A DNA stretch of 64,000 nt from JBAXAB01 sp037142735 (GTDB taxonomy: Bacteria; Patescibacteriota; Minisyncoccia; Phycocordibacterales; CAIZLB01). The translations under genes and the position numbers were made by a program. Numbering within the stretch: position 1 is the stretch's first letter; every line of letters starts with the position of its first letter. The stretch lies in contig JBAXAB010000002.1 of the NCBI GenBank assembly GCA_037142735.1, forward strand, positions 1 through 64,000, given 5' to 3'. Positions 42,251-51,193 of this stretch are shown piece by piece. The notes under the pieces were generated by a model, which was given only the letters and a program-made list of their open reading frames with translations, searched no databases and was not told the origin of the DNA.

Positions 42251-43366
42251 TTAATAGATAAGGTCAAGTTGAGTTCCGGCCTGCTGCAGAACTTTGTCGC
42301 CATTTGAGGCAGACACATCAATTGTAGACTGGCCGCTATCTTGTTTCACTTTTTGTAACACAAGAAAATCTTGATTTTGAGGTAGGGTGTCTAATGTTGT
42401 CCCGTTTATTTTCCATACATATGGAATAGATTTTTTACTGCCAGTACTAAAGAAATATGGATAAGCTCCCATTTGTAAATCCTGGGCTCCAAAATTGTAT
42501 GTTCCAATTGCTGCTGTGTTAAATATAGGTCCATAAGTTGGATGGATCTCATACATTACTAATGCGGGCTGGACCGGTCCAACATCTAGACTTCCTACAC
42601 CTGTAGAATCTTTATTAAAGGGGTCATAGGCTGTCACCTCTACCGAGGTCGGTTTCGCTAGGATGGATCCTGAAAAATCATAGAAGTTTTTTCCATAACC
42701 AGATTTGTCTGCATAGTTTGTATGGTCAATTCTCCAATTATAGATGGCCTTAGAAGGTTGAATTTTTGCTCCAACATCATTTGTGATATTTGGCATGGCC
42801 ACGAATTGCACATATGCTTCTGGTGTGTACAGAGCTTTTCCTTTATAGAAAGGGGGTGTGTATGTATTAGCTTGCCAAAGCACATCCACATCAGAAGGTT
42901 TAAAATTGAAGTTTTTAATAACTTCTGCACCGTATTTTGGTTGAATATGAAGTTCAATTTTGTTTGATTGCCCGTCCGTCCCTGCTTTAAATATGAACTG
43001 CTTTTCACCTTGCCCCTTAAGAACGCTCTTTCCATTCATGACCCAATTTATCTGAGCGGCATCTATGTCTATTCCTCCGTATGCACTTACATTAATAGTC
43101 ACCGTCTCTCCTGGTTGTGGCACCTCCGGGTTCACATCAACAGATACTTGTTCTTTGATATCAGGTTCCTTGGCGCTAAGTGGAAGTTTAGCCTGCTCCT
43201 CAGGTGACAGATTTGCGTAGGGGTTTGGTAATATCAAAACATGAGGTTCTGTAGAGGTTGCAGATGTGTTGATGTCTTGGGCTTTAACTAAACCTGCACC
43301 AAAAAATAGAATCAAAAAAGATAAGAGAAATATAAAAAAATATTTACGAGTAAACTTTTTATTCAT
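42251..43366 (-). CDS. Secreted Ig/PKD-like protein of the T4SS cluster
   Basis: 371 residues. Signal peptide (FFIFLLSFLILFFGAGLVKA), a short Thr/Pro linker, then beta-rich repeats with bacterial Ig-like features (PQPGETVTINVSAYGG, NWVMNGKSVLKG, VWKINGTTL). No catalytic motif; probably an extracellular structural or adhesive factor. The start at 43366 is preferred over 43375 because the TATAAT box (43374-43379) overlaps the upstream ATG and is 7 nt from this one. Confidence 0.65.
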   Translation of the reverse strand: MNKKFTRKYFFIFLLSFLILFFGAGLVKAQDINTSATSTEPHVLILPNPYANLSPEEQAKLPLSAKEPDIKEQVSVDVNPEVPQPGETVTINVSAYGGIDIDAAQINWVMNGKSVLKGQGEKQFIFKAGTDGQSNKIELHIQPKYGAEVIKNFNFKPSDVDVLWQANTYTPPFYKGKALYTPEAYVQFVAMPNITNDVGAKIQPSKAIYNWRIDHTNYADKSGYGKNFYDFSGSILAKPTSVEVTAYDPFNKDSTGVGSLDVGPVQPALVMYEIHPTYGPIFNTAAIGTYNFGAQDLQMGAYPYFFSTGSKKSIPYVWKINGTTLDTLPQNQDFLVLQKVKQDSGQSTIDVSASNGDKVLQQAGTQLDLIY

Positions 43367-43373
43367 CGATTTC

Positions 43374-43379
43374 ATTATA
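43374..43379 (-). promoter_or_regulatory. -10 box that decides the start codon
   Basis: TATAAT on the minus strand overlaps the upstream candidate ATG (43375). Spacing of 7 nt fits only the ATG at 43366. Confidence 0.6.
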
Positions 43380-43405
43380 ACACTATTTACTTGTGACCCG
43401 CATCA

Positions 43406-43849
43406 CTACTTACCAACAATCTGCTTAAGCTTCTTCCCACCAGAAATTGCGATTTTCATATATATGATTTCACAAGTCCACTTTGGAAAAGCATTCAAAA
43501 CGGGTATAAAACCTACGATTCCCACAATGACAGTCACTAATCCTCTAGATCCTTTGGTAAACTTTATCCCCTTCATTTTGAACCAAATCCAGAAACTAAG
43601 TATGGCTGCTGGAGTAATCGTGACATCTTCCAAGAATCCACCCGCAATCGGTATTAAGTTCATTAAAAAACAACCTACATCAAAGATTATTGCTAAAATT
43701 AACATTAAGAAAAAAGTTCCCCAAGGTAGGTCTGGATCGTCATCTTTAATTACTCCTGCGGCCGCTACCTTGGCCTTAATTTTTTGATCTGCGAGTCTCG
43801 CATCCTCCACACCAGCCATTTCTTCAATTGTTGCTTCTGCGCTACTCAT
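43406..43849 (-). CDS. Hypothetical membrane protein of the T4SS cluster
   Basis: 147 residues: a charged Ala/Glu-rich N-terminal helix (1-40), then three hydrophobic segments (about 44-66, 74-90, 100-125) and a basic tail. No family recognised. Overlaps the end of the VirB4-like gene by 8 bases, so translation is coupled to it and it is likely a component of the same machine. Confidence 0.6.
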   Translation of the reverse strand: MSSAEATIEEMAGVEDARLADQKIKAKVAAAGVIKDDDPDLPWGTFFLMLILAIIFDVGCFLMNLIPIAGGFLEDVTITPAAILSFWIWFKMKGIKFTKGSRGLVTVIVGIVGFIPVLNAFPKWTCEIIYMKIAISGGKKLKQIVGK

Positions 43850-45719
43850 TTATTCTTCCGAGGGCTGACTTTAACTTGTCGCTTCGCTCTTTACCCTCTT
43901 CTATGCTTTTTGTTGCCAAGTCCTCTTTTGCTTTTTTCATCGCTAGAATTTCTGATGGTTTTGTCGTAATGATCTGTTCTTCTGTGTACGAAGCAATGAT
44001 TTTAATCGCTACGTGTTTCAGTCCTGCAAAGAAGATCCCCTCTCCTACGTCTGATTCAAGAAGTAAATATTTTTCCTCATCTGTTAAGTTGAATGTCTTT
44101 TGAACAATATCAATAGATGATGGAGACTGTTTCAAGAGAACTTGAATTGAAGAGTTGGTAATGATTGGTAATCCATATGGAGACTTAAGGAAGTCCTCAA
44201 CGTCTTGTGTGATTGTTGCCATACCTAAATAATATTTTCGTCCTCTCTTTGCTAGTCCATACAAGAATGAGGCTGTGTCGTCTGATTTCATCATCCACCA
44301 CGCTTCATCGATAACAAGAAGGCGTTTTTTGATTTCTTTTCGAATAGAGTTCCAAATGAAGTGCATCACGATGTACATTGCGATTGGCTTCAATTCGTCT
44401 TCCATGTCTCGAAGTGAGAACACCACGAATTTTTTATTTATGTCCACGTTTGAAGGGCGGTTGATGAAACCTGCCCACGTACCCTTTGTGTATTTTGTGA
44501 GACGTTGTGCCAGGGACTCTCCCCCTTCCATGCCAGCCAGTACCAATTCGAAATCTGACATTAGGGGCGGTTCGACTGCTGCAAAATTTGAATCGGCGGT
44601 GATGTCTTTTAATGCATATGTTTCGCTGATGGCTCGGTCAATAATCGCATCTTCTTCAGGTGTTAATCCTCCCAACATAATTCTGAAAAGTCCCACCAAG
44701 TTAACAATGTTTGAACGTAAAATATCAGCTGGAGCTTCGTCTTCGCGTGGTACCGGCAAATCAAACGGGTTGATGTGGTGTTCAGATGTAAGGGAGATGT
44801 TGAAATATCTTCCACCTGTCGCTTCTGCGAGGTATTCGTATTCTTTTTCAGGATCAAGAACGATTACATCTGTATCAAACATAAGGCTTCTCAAGATTTC
44901 CAGTTTTGTGGCAAAAGATTTACCAGAACCTGCCTTGGCAAAAGTCACTGAGTTGTAGTTTTCCAGAGAAAATCTATCAAACAAAATTAAACTTGAATTG
45001 TGACGATTGATGCCATAAAGGATTCCCTTATCTGAGGTAAGGTCAAATGAAATGAATGGAAAAAGACTAGAAAGTGGTGAAGAGTTTAGTTTAGAGTGCA
45101 CCAATAATTCGTCCTTTGCTATAGGTAAAATACTTCGATAACCCTGCTCTTGTTGGAAGAGTGCCGGTTTGATGTAAATAAGCGCTGATTCAAGGATGGA
45201 TTTGATCTCAGACTCGATCTTGTCCAACTCTGTTTCACTTTCTCCGTAGACGGAGATGTACAAGCCAACATCGAATAGTTTTTCTTGAGCTTGTTGCAAG
45301 TTGTCTCGCAAGGCTTCTAGGTCTTGGTACGCAGTATCGAGCATCGGGTCTCGAACCAACCCCTTCTCTTCTCGCATGTGGATCTGGCTTTGGACTTCGG
45401 CTACTTTCTTTTGAAATTGGCGAAGCACTGTAGCTGTATCAATCGGGTGAATGAATATTGAAATATCAAAAATTTTATCTAGGTTAATGATTGGAGAAAA
45501 CCAACCTTCGTTTAGAAATCTCGGGTATGAGATAACAAAAAATGTTCTCACAATCTTGTCTCCAAGGTTAAGACCTCGCGGTGTTACCTTAAGCGCAGAC
45601 GGGGCGATAATGTCCTGTAATTCTAAGACCCCCGCTTCATATATTTCCTGAGGAAGAATCGAAGTGAGCGAATTCTTTTCTTTTTCTTTTTTGGATTTTA
45701 AAAAGTCTAATATTCCCAT
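43842..45719 (-). CDS. VirB4/TraC-like secretion ATPase
   Basis: 625 residues. Walker A AGSGKS at 263-268 (FAKAGSGKSFATK), the LDPEKEYEYLAEATGG motif typical of VirB4/TraC, and a Walker B LLVIDEAWWMM near residue 468, followed by GRKYYLGMATITQDVEDF. Energises pilus or substrate transfer from the cytoplasmic face. The N-terminal ~250 residues hold only the second part of the VirB4 N-terminal region; the first part appears as a separate protein just upstream (45725-46369). Confidence 0.9.
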   Translation of the reverse strand: MGILDFLKSKKEKEKNSLTSILPQEIYEAGVLELQDIIAPSALKVTPRGLNLGDKIVRTFFVISYPRFLNEGWFSPIINLDKIFDISIFIHPIDTATVLRQFQKKVAEVQSQIHMREEKGLVRDPMLDTAYQDLEALRDNLQQAQEKLFDVGLYISVYGESETELDKIESEIKSILESALIYIKPALFQQEQGYRSILPIAKDELLVHSKLNSSPLSSLFPFISFDLTSDKGILYGINRHNSSLILFDRFSLENYNSVTFAKAGSGKSFATKLEILRSLMFDTDVIVLDPEKEYEYLAEATGGRYFNISLTSEHHINPFDLPVPREDEAPADILRSNIVNLVGLFRIMLGGLTPEEDAIIDRAISETYALKDITADSNFAAVEPPLMSDFELVLAGMEGGESLAQRLTKYTKGTWAGFINRPSNVDINKKFVVFSLRDMEDELKPIAMYIVMHFIWNSIRKEIKKRLLVIDEAWWMMKSDDTASFLYGLAKRGRKYYLGMATITQDVEDFLKSPYGLPIITNSSIQVLLKQSPSSIDIVQKTFNLTDEEKYLLLESDVGEGIFFAGLKHVAIKIIASYTEEQIITTKPSEILAMKKAKEDLATKSIEEGKERSDKLKSALGRINE

Positions 45720-45724
45720 GGTGT

Positions 45725-46369
45725 TTATTTTTGTGGTACGTGAATTGGTTTATCTACGTCGCCTGGGTTAAAGATTTTATAGAAGACTTCAACCAGTTCT
45801 TCTGTGCCTAATTGTACAACACGAATACCACAACGAACCAATCCTTGCTGTACTACCTCGAGACGTTGAATAAGTTGACTGCGGTGTTCTTCGAAATTGG
45901 CTGTTTTGTCTGCTGACTCCTCTGCTTTACTCTTTTTTGAAAAGAAACTAGATGCCAGACTACTCTTCCCTCCTAGGATTGGTGGTGTGTATGGAATAAC
46001 GATGAAAAAGTTTTTAGTCATGATGTTCGTCTGCTCTGTAAAACTTTTGATGAACTCTATATATTCACGTGTCTGTAAGCGCATTAAATCAGTTGATTGA
46101 TCCTTGTAACGAGTTTCAAGAAGGGCGATGTATGGTCGAATGTCCAAGCGTCGTGATTGAACACTGATCTGAACCGAGAAATTCAAAGAGTTTAGAAAGT
46201 TCTGGAATTGAAACGTGATAGCTTGTTGCTCATCGGCAGATTTCAATGCAAAGTTTAATGACGAAGCAAGCAAGACCGCACGCATAGATCCGTCTTTTAA
46301 AATCAACACACCATCACGAACCTCTTTTATTGGGACAAATGATTGTGTTGGAGAAGCGTCTAGTACCAT
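45725..46369 (-). CDS. TraC/VirB4 N-terminal-like protein (split VirB4)
   Basis: 214 residues, no membrane segment. Starts SFVPIKEVRDGVLILKDGSMRAVLLASSLNF, the strand pattern that opens TraC/VirB4 N-terminal domains, then FLNSLNFSVQI and a long helical part interrupted by a Ser/Lys-rich insertion (about 135-160). It precedes the VirB4-like ATPase by 5 nt. I infer that this is the detached N-terminal domain of that ATPase. A TATACT box lies 9 nt before the ATG. Confidence 0.7.
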   Translation of the reverse strand: MVLDASPTQSFVPIKEVRDGVLILKDGSMRAVLLASSLNFALKSADEQQAITFQFQNFLNSLNFSVQISVQSRRLDIRPYIALLETRYKDQSTDLMRLQTREYIEFIKSFTEQTNIMTKNFFIVIPYTPPILGGKSSLASSFFSKKSKAEESADKTANFEEHRSQLIQRLEVVQQGLVRCGIRVVQLGTEELVEVFYKIFNPGDVDKPIHVPQK

Positions 46370-46390
46370 ATTGTTAAAAGTATAACATTT

Positions 46391-46864
46391 TTAAAATGGT
46401 TTTGTATTTGGAACAGTGCTGCCATGAATCATACCTCCTTGTTCGTGTGAATATATAGTGTCATTTATGTCCAAGCTCCAGCTCAATTCTTTTAATTTAC
46501 TGTCAGACAATTTTGGCACAGCGTTCCATGGCATAAAACTTGCAATAGCTTTTTCCTCGATCTCCTTTTCTGTTTGTGGTTTCTTCTCTTCCTTTTTCCA
46601 TATATAAAGCCGATTTTTAGTGAAATATTCAAAGGCAGATTGAATGACGTCAATCATGGGGCGTCCGTTCACTTTGTAGAATGCCATCATGATACCTAAA
46701 ATTATAAAGGGTATGGCAGCAACTATGCCAATAAAAGTTGGAAGTAATTTGTACGCAAGAAAAGCTGCCCCTGCCCCTCCAGCCAAGTATGCGAATTGCT
46801 TAAATGTAAATGGTCCGAAAATTTTATCCTCTACTTCGATGAACTGAGGGACTTGGTACTTCAT
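46391..46864 (-). CDS. PrgI-family (VirB3-like) membrane protein
   Basis: 157 residues. Opens KYQVPQFIEVEDKIFGPFTFKQF, the PrgI family signature, then two helices (about 27-44 and 46-64), and VNGRPMIDVIQSAFEYFTKNRLYIW, the conserved cytoplasmic segment. PrgI proteins occupy the VirB3 slot beside VirB4 and VirB6 in Gram-positive-type secretion systems. Preceded by a leaderless-type TATAAT. Confidence 0.85.
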   Translation of the reverse strand: MKYQVPQFIEVEDKIFGPFTFKQFAYLAGGAGAAFLAYKLLPTFIGIVAAIPFIILGIMMAFYKVNGRPMIDVIQSAFEYFTKNRLYIWKKEEKKPQTEKEIEEKAIASFMPWNAVPKLSDSKLKELSWSLDINDTIYSHEQGGMIHGSTVPNTKPF

Positions 46865-46870
46865 GCAGGG

Positions 46871-46876
46871 ATTATA
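46871..46876 (-). promoter_or_regulatory. -10 box, leaderless start
   Basis: Extended TGGTATAAT on the minus strand ending 6 nt before the ATG at 46864. Gives the PrgI-VirB4 part its own promoter inside the cluster. Confidence 0.6.
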
Positions 46877-46881
46877 CCAGA

Positions 46882-47772
46882 TTAAATAACTTCCTTGTAT
46901 GGATCTGTACTTGGAGATGAGACTACAACTGATGAACTTTTTTGAGCGATGGGGTCAACGGTCAATTTTGGAACAACAGCGCCTGTTGTTTTTGCTGGCA
47001 AGATGACTGGCGTTTCCGCAGGGAGATTGCTTGGTTTTTCAGCCTTAACTTCAGGTGTTTTTGGTGATAGAGGTGCGTGGTGAATTGCCTTTTCTATTTC
47101 GTTTGCATCGTTCCATTTGACCTTGTTGGAACCACCTCCCATCACATCAGCATAGCTCTTTGAGCCGGAAACCTTTTTTATGGGGCTATTCTCCATTTTA
47201 AATGGTTCAGCAGGTTTAATTTGTTGTAGTGAAGAGTGAGGGTTTTCAATTCCATGGAGAATATCCGCATGAGTCAAGGTTGTTCCATTGTTGTGCTTCT
47301 TAGGCTCTTCGTCTGTAATTGATTCGTTGTATAAAGACTTTGGGTGGAATTCCTGAGGCGATGGAACTGATGGATTTATGGCTACGTTTGTAGTTTTGTC
47401 CTCCCCTTCTATTTTAGACTCGTCAATTTCAATGTCTTTATAGTCTTCCAACATTGTATTTATGTAATCTTGGATAGATTTTCTGACAGGCTCTATGATG
47501 TTTGTATTAGTGTCGTCTGTTAGTTCTTTGGCCGTTACAGGAGCAAGTTTGAAGTCCGAAACCAATTTTGCGGTAAAGTCCGCTGGCTTCATGTCAGCGA
47601 ACATAACTCGGAAAGTCATGTCTTCTAGGTCGTCGGCCTGGTCAAGATGAAGCTTGTACTTGTTTATCAGAGACGTGAATCCTCCTGTGAAGTTGAATTC
47701 AAGAACCACAGAGGCGATCTCGGGTGGTAACTTGTCTGTGCTTTCGAATAAATAATCAAATCCTTTTTTCAT
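46882..47772 (-). CDS. Hypothetical cytosolic protein of the T4SS cluster
   Basis: 296 residues without a membrane segment. A folded helical N-terminal part (1-115; LPPEIASVVLEFNFTGG, FTAKLVSDF) is followed by a long low-complexity Pro/Ser/Asn linker (about 130-290). Ten bases after the VirB6-like gene. No family recognised; a regulatory or adaptor role in the machine is conceivable. Confidence 0.6.
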   Translation of the reverse strand: MKKGFDYLFESTDKLPPEIASVVLEFNFTGGFTSLINKYKLHLDQADDLEDMTFRVMFADMKPADFTAKLVSDFKLAPVTAKELTDDTNTNIIEPVRKSIQDYINTMLEDYKDIEIDESKIEGEDKTTNVAINPSVPSPQEFHPKSLYNESITDEEPKKHNNGTTLTHADILHGIENPHSSLQQIKPAEPFKMENSPIKKVSGSKSYADVMGGGSNKVKWNDANEIEKAIHHAPLSPKTPEVKAEKPSNLPAETPVILPAKTTGAVVPKLTVDPIAQKSSSVVVSSPSTDPYKEVI

Positions 47773-47781
47773 AGTGGTTTT

Positions 47782-50088
47782 TTATATTTTACCGTCCTCT
47801 TCTTGTTGTTTTGTAAAGGCGTTTTCAACTGAACGTAATTTTGCAGCAAGTTCTTTGAGTTTCTGTTTGTATGTTGTACTTCCAGGCCTGTTTGTGTTGT
47901 ATGCCTGCACTATTTGCGATGAATCTGGCACCTTTACTTTGCCAAATCTGTATGCCGTCTCCCGAGTTGTTAAGTCTGTTGAGAGGGTAAGATCTTCTCC
48001 GTCAGTAATTGCATCCAACATGTCAATTGCTAACTTTTCTTTTACAGGATCGATTTTTTCTAAGTAATTTCCTGGGTTTAATGGATCTTCTTTTCGCATT
48101 TCTAATCCTAGGACCTTCCCTACTCCCTTTGCGTTACTTAGACGGTTTTTGTCTTTACGCTCTTCACTTGCAGCGCTTGCTTTTGCTTGTTTTGCTTTAC
48201 CTCTTTGATAACCAGAATAGGCGGTTCCACCAAAGAATGTTTTTACCGCATCAACACCGGCTCCAACCCCTGTAACAGGATTACCAGAAGAATCAAGCCC
48301 GACCCCTCGAAGTCCTCTGCCTTTTGCTGCCTTCTTTCTTGTCTTATAAGCCGCATCACTCTCCCATCTGCCCTGTGGAGAAACACCAGAAAGATATGCA
48401 TCCTTTTCTTTAAGTGCCGCAGTCTTTCTATCGCGCACATCTTGGTACCCTGTCAGCTTCCCAACACTGCCTAGAAATTTCTCTGTTCCTGGTATTGGAA
48501 TAAACCTTGATGCTGACCTCATGGCCTCTGACTCTGCAATTTTTGTTGCAGCTTGCCCGAGTGTTCTTGTTGCCATTCCTTTTGTTCCAAACCAATTCCC
48601 CATTCCAAATCTCTTGTCCATAAAACTATGTGCAAAGTCAGCACCCTTCACACCAAGACTTTTTGATATTAACAAGACTCCGACTAACGCTCCCATAATC
48701 ATACAGAAACTAACTAACCCGCTGATACTTTGTCCATTCAAGATCATTGCTCCAAAGTTTATACTAGTACCCCCAACCCCCTTCATCGCTTTTATTAATA
48801 TATATAAAAGCCCAACGAAAACAGGTGCAAATATACAGTTATCTATAAGTTTGTGTAGCCAATTTTTAAAGTGTTTCTCGGTCTCTGGTAGCGCTCTCGA
48901 AGCAAAAGCAATTGAAGAGAACATTAACAAGAACATCAGGGTGAGCGTTCTGCTTAGAAACATAAAAGCACCAGCAAAAAATACAACTGATGTTCCTAGG
49001 ATAAATACTGAACCAACAAAGGCTAATAATGCGAGTCTCCAATATGGCGCTGCCCCACCGCTTGTAACAGTGCCTGTTACTGAACCGTTGCTTAGGCTTG
49101 TTCCAGCGCCTGCATTCGTTAAAAGAGAGGCATTAGAATACTTATCCTGAGAGGTAGAATAAACACTCTGTAAATTTACCACTTGCATGAATTGTTCAGT
49201 TATTCCTGTCGGGGCACTGGTGTTGCTGCCATTGGCTGGAGTAATGAGGTTGTAAAACTGTATGGCAACTATGTTACTCGCGTCGACAACCACCTTTGCA
49301 CCAAAAAGGCTAAAGTTTACCAAAACTGCAGTCACTATAATCTGGGCAATAATACTCTTGTCTTTATATGTCGAAGTTCCCAGTATCATATTTAAAGCAA
49401 CATACAGTAGTATGAATATGTAACCGAGATTTGTGATGTCTCTCAATATATTCCAGCCCACATTTACTATAGGAAGTTCCTTCAATAGTTTGGCCATGTT
49501 CAAACTGTAGTTGACTGATAGATCAAATAACATTGCGGCAAACCATAAAACCAAAGACATTAACCATAGTACAAATTGTCCAATCTTCATGATTCCACAG
49601 GGTAACCATGTTCCAGGGCTCCACCAGGCACAACCGTTATCGTCGGTTGGGACATTGTCTAGTATTTTTTTTTCTGTGTTGTTGTCAGGGTTCGGAGTAT
49701 TTACTGTACTGTGCATGCTAGGAGCAATTGTTCCTGCTGGTTTTGCTAGGTAAGGACTAAGGTCTTCCCCGCTCCCCGTTGTGTCGGAAGGAGTCTGGGG
49801 ATTATTAATTAAATTATTAAGTTTTGCAATATCTTCCGCCGTGAAAGGTCCACCGTTTACGAGGCCGCCCGCCGTTCCGTTTCCTCCAGCTCTGCCTCCT
49901 GTATTTTCCTGCTGAGCAGCCGCATCAGAGGCCTTTACGTTTGGGGCCAGAAGCCCACTTTCTGCTGGGGCTCCTCCTCCTCCTATAGGTAATGCCTGCG
50001 CCAATGCCAAATTACCACCTGTGTTTGTTAACAGTATAAGCAGGCCTAAACCAAATAACAGAGTGTTTTTAATAAATAGTTTTTTCAT
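47782..50088 (-). CDS. VirB6/TrbL-like polytopic channel protein
   Basis: 768 residues. Signal peptide, a Gly/Pro/Asn-rich exported region containing YLAKPAGTIAPSM, then about six to eight helices. The block NVGWNILRDITNLGYIFILLY and the VNFSLFGAKVVVDASNIVA helix are the hallmarks of VirB6/TrbL-type inner-membrane channel proteins of these bacteria. A long basic cytosolic tail (about 510-768) follows, with coiled-coil and Lys-rich segments. Probable channel core, working with the PrgI and VirB4 proteins. Confidence 0.8.
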   Translation of the reverse strand: MKKLFIKNTLLFGLGLLILLTNTGGNLALAQALPIGGGGAPAESGLLAPNVKASDAAAQQENTGGRAGGNGTAGGLVNGGPFTAEDIAKLNNLINNPQTPSDTTGSGEDLSPYLAKPAGTIAPSMHSTVNTPNPDNNTEKKILDNVPTDDNGCAWWSPGTWLPCGIMKIGQFVLWLMSLVLWFAAMLFDLSVNYSLNMAKLLKELPIVNVGWNILRDITNLGYIFILLYVALNMILGTSTYKDKSIIAQIIVTAVLVNFSLFGAKVVVDASNIVAIQFYNLITPANGSNTSAPTGITEQFMQVVNLQSVYSTSQDKYSNASLLTNAGAGTSLSNGSVTGTVTSGGAAPYWRLALLAFVGSVFILGTSVVFFAGAFMFLSRTLTLMFLLMFSSIAFASRALPETEKHFKNWLHKLIDNCIFAPVFVGLLYILIKAMKGVGGTSINFGAMILNGQSISGLVSFCMIMGALVGVLLISKSLGVKGADFAHSFMDKRFGMGNWFGTKGMATRTLGQAATKIAESEAMRSASRFIPIPGTEKFLGSVGKLTGYQDVRDRKTAALKEKDAYLSGVSPQGRWESDAAYKTRKKAAKGRGLRGVGLDSSGNPVTGVGAGVDAVKTFFGGTAYSGYQRGKAKQAKASAASEERKDKNRLSNAKGVGKVLGLEMRKEDPLNPGNYLEKIDPVKEKLAIDMLDAITDGEDLTLSTDLTTRETAYRFGKVKVPDSSQIVQAYNTNRPGSTTYKQKLKELAAKLRSVENAFTKQQEEDGKI

Positions 50089-50089
50089 C

Positions 50090-51193
50090 TTATTTACCAG
50101 AGCCTAAAGCTTCATTTAATGCGACCTTGATCAAGCTATTAACAATTGCCTCAACAACCTGATCAAATTTTTGCGCCAAAACGAGACGGTCTTTCCCAAG
50201 GTTTAAGGTTTTTTCCAGTTGCCCTTGAATAACTATACCCGGAGTGACGGTTTTACAAGACGTTGCGTCACCTGGCTTACTGCACTTTTTATAGTTCAGA
50301 AATCCTTTGTTAAGTCCCAATTCAAGAGTTGCCGTATTGTTTTTCGCTGTAATTCTTCCATGTAATTCATCGTTCGACATAATCCATGCCCCTACGCCAT
50401 TATTTTGCGGGTTCTGCGTCATCGAATACCAACCATTCCACCCGCCTGAAGAAAAATCTGCCCCCGTGGTAAATTTATCAATATTACCTACTACTTTAGT
50501 AAGGGAACATTTAGCACTGTTTTTAAAATTACTACCATTGCTATAATAATTAGATAACCCAACAGAGATCTGCAACTTAAACGGTGAACATAGGTCCACC
50601 CCACCGTTTGTAATGTTTTTGGCCAAACTGCTCACAAAACTTCCTGCCTCTCTGTCAGCTAGGTCTTGAAAAAAGTTTCCAGTGTTTTCAATAAATGAAG
50701 GATTACCATTGAATCCACTGTTTGCCCATCTAATAGTGCTGTCAGCGATGTATGAAATTACACTATTTACAATACAGTATGCGATTGCATCCCAGCCTGG
50801 TGTGTCTATAATTCCACTACCGAAAGCGAAATGTCCAATTTGAGCATTGTTGGCATTCTTCTGGTTATTGTGCGTTGAATCGTCGTCTACGCTAACTTTA
50901 CGACTGATAGTGCTTACGGTGTCTCCAATTGTGTCAGTCACTTTATTCAAGACACTGGAAATGGCTGAACTCAGAAGGCTGGATAAAATCTGTCCTGCCG
51001 AGCAAGAGAGAGATTCTGTAGCGATGCTAGAATAGTTCCCATTAGAGCTACTGCTTTTCGACACCCCGTTGCTGTAGGCTGATTCCTGGCTGTCTCCATT
51101 TGCTTTTTGAGCGAATGCTCCGATTGGAAAAGACGCACAGAAAATTGCAATAACTAAAACCGATATTTTTAGCGTCTTAATTCCCTGTTGCAT
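50090..51193 (-). CDS. Secreted Cys-containing protein of the T4SS cluster
   Basis: 367 residues. Signal peptide (ISVLVIAIFCASFPIGAFA), then an exported domain rich in Ser, Asn and Gly with seven or more cysteines (for example SLSCSAGQILSSLLSSAI, IAYCIV, DLCSPFKLQI). The C-terminal helix (LVLAQKFDQVVEAIVNSLIKVAL) could be amphipathic. No family recognised; its place just before the VirB6 gene suggests a VirB5- or scaffold-like role. The ATG at 51193 overlaps the upstream gene less than the alternative at 51217. Confidence 0.6.
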   Translation of the reverse strand: MQQGIKTLKISVLVIAIFCASFPIGAFAQKANGDSQESAYSNGVSKSSSSNGNYSSIATESLSCSAGQILSSLLSSAISSVLNKVTDTIGDTVSTISRKVSVDDDSTHNNQKNANNAQIGHFAFGSGIIDTPGWDAIAYCIVNSVISYIADSTIRWANSGFNGNPSFIENTGNFFQDLADREAGSFVSSLAKNITNGGVDLCSPFKLQISVGLSNYYSNGSNFKNSAKCSLTKVVGNIDKFTTGADFSSGGWNGWYSMTQNPQNNGVGAWIMSNDELHGRITAKNNTATLELGLNKGFLNYKKCSKPGDATSCKTVTPGIVIQGQLEKTLNLGKDRLVLAQKFDQVVEAIVNSLIKVALNEALGSGK

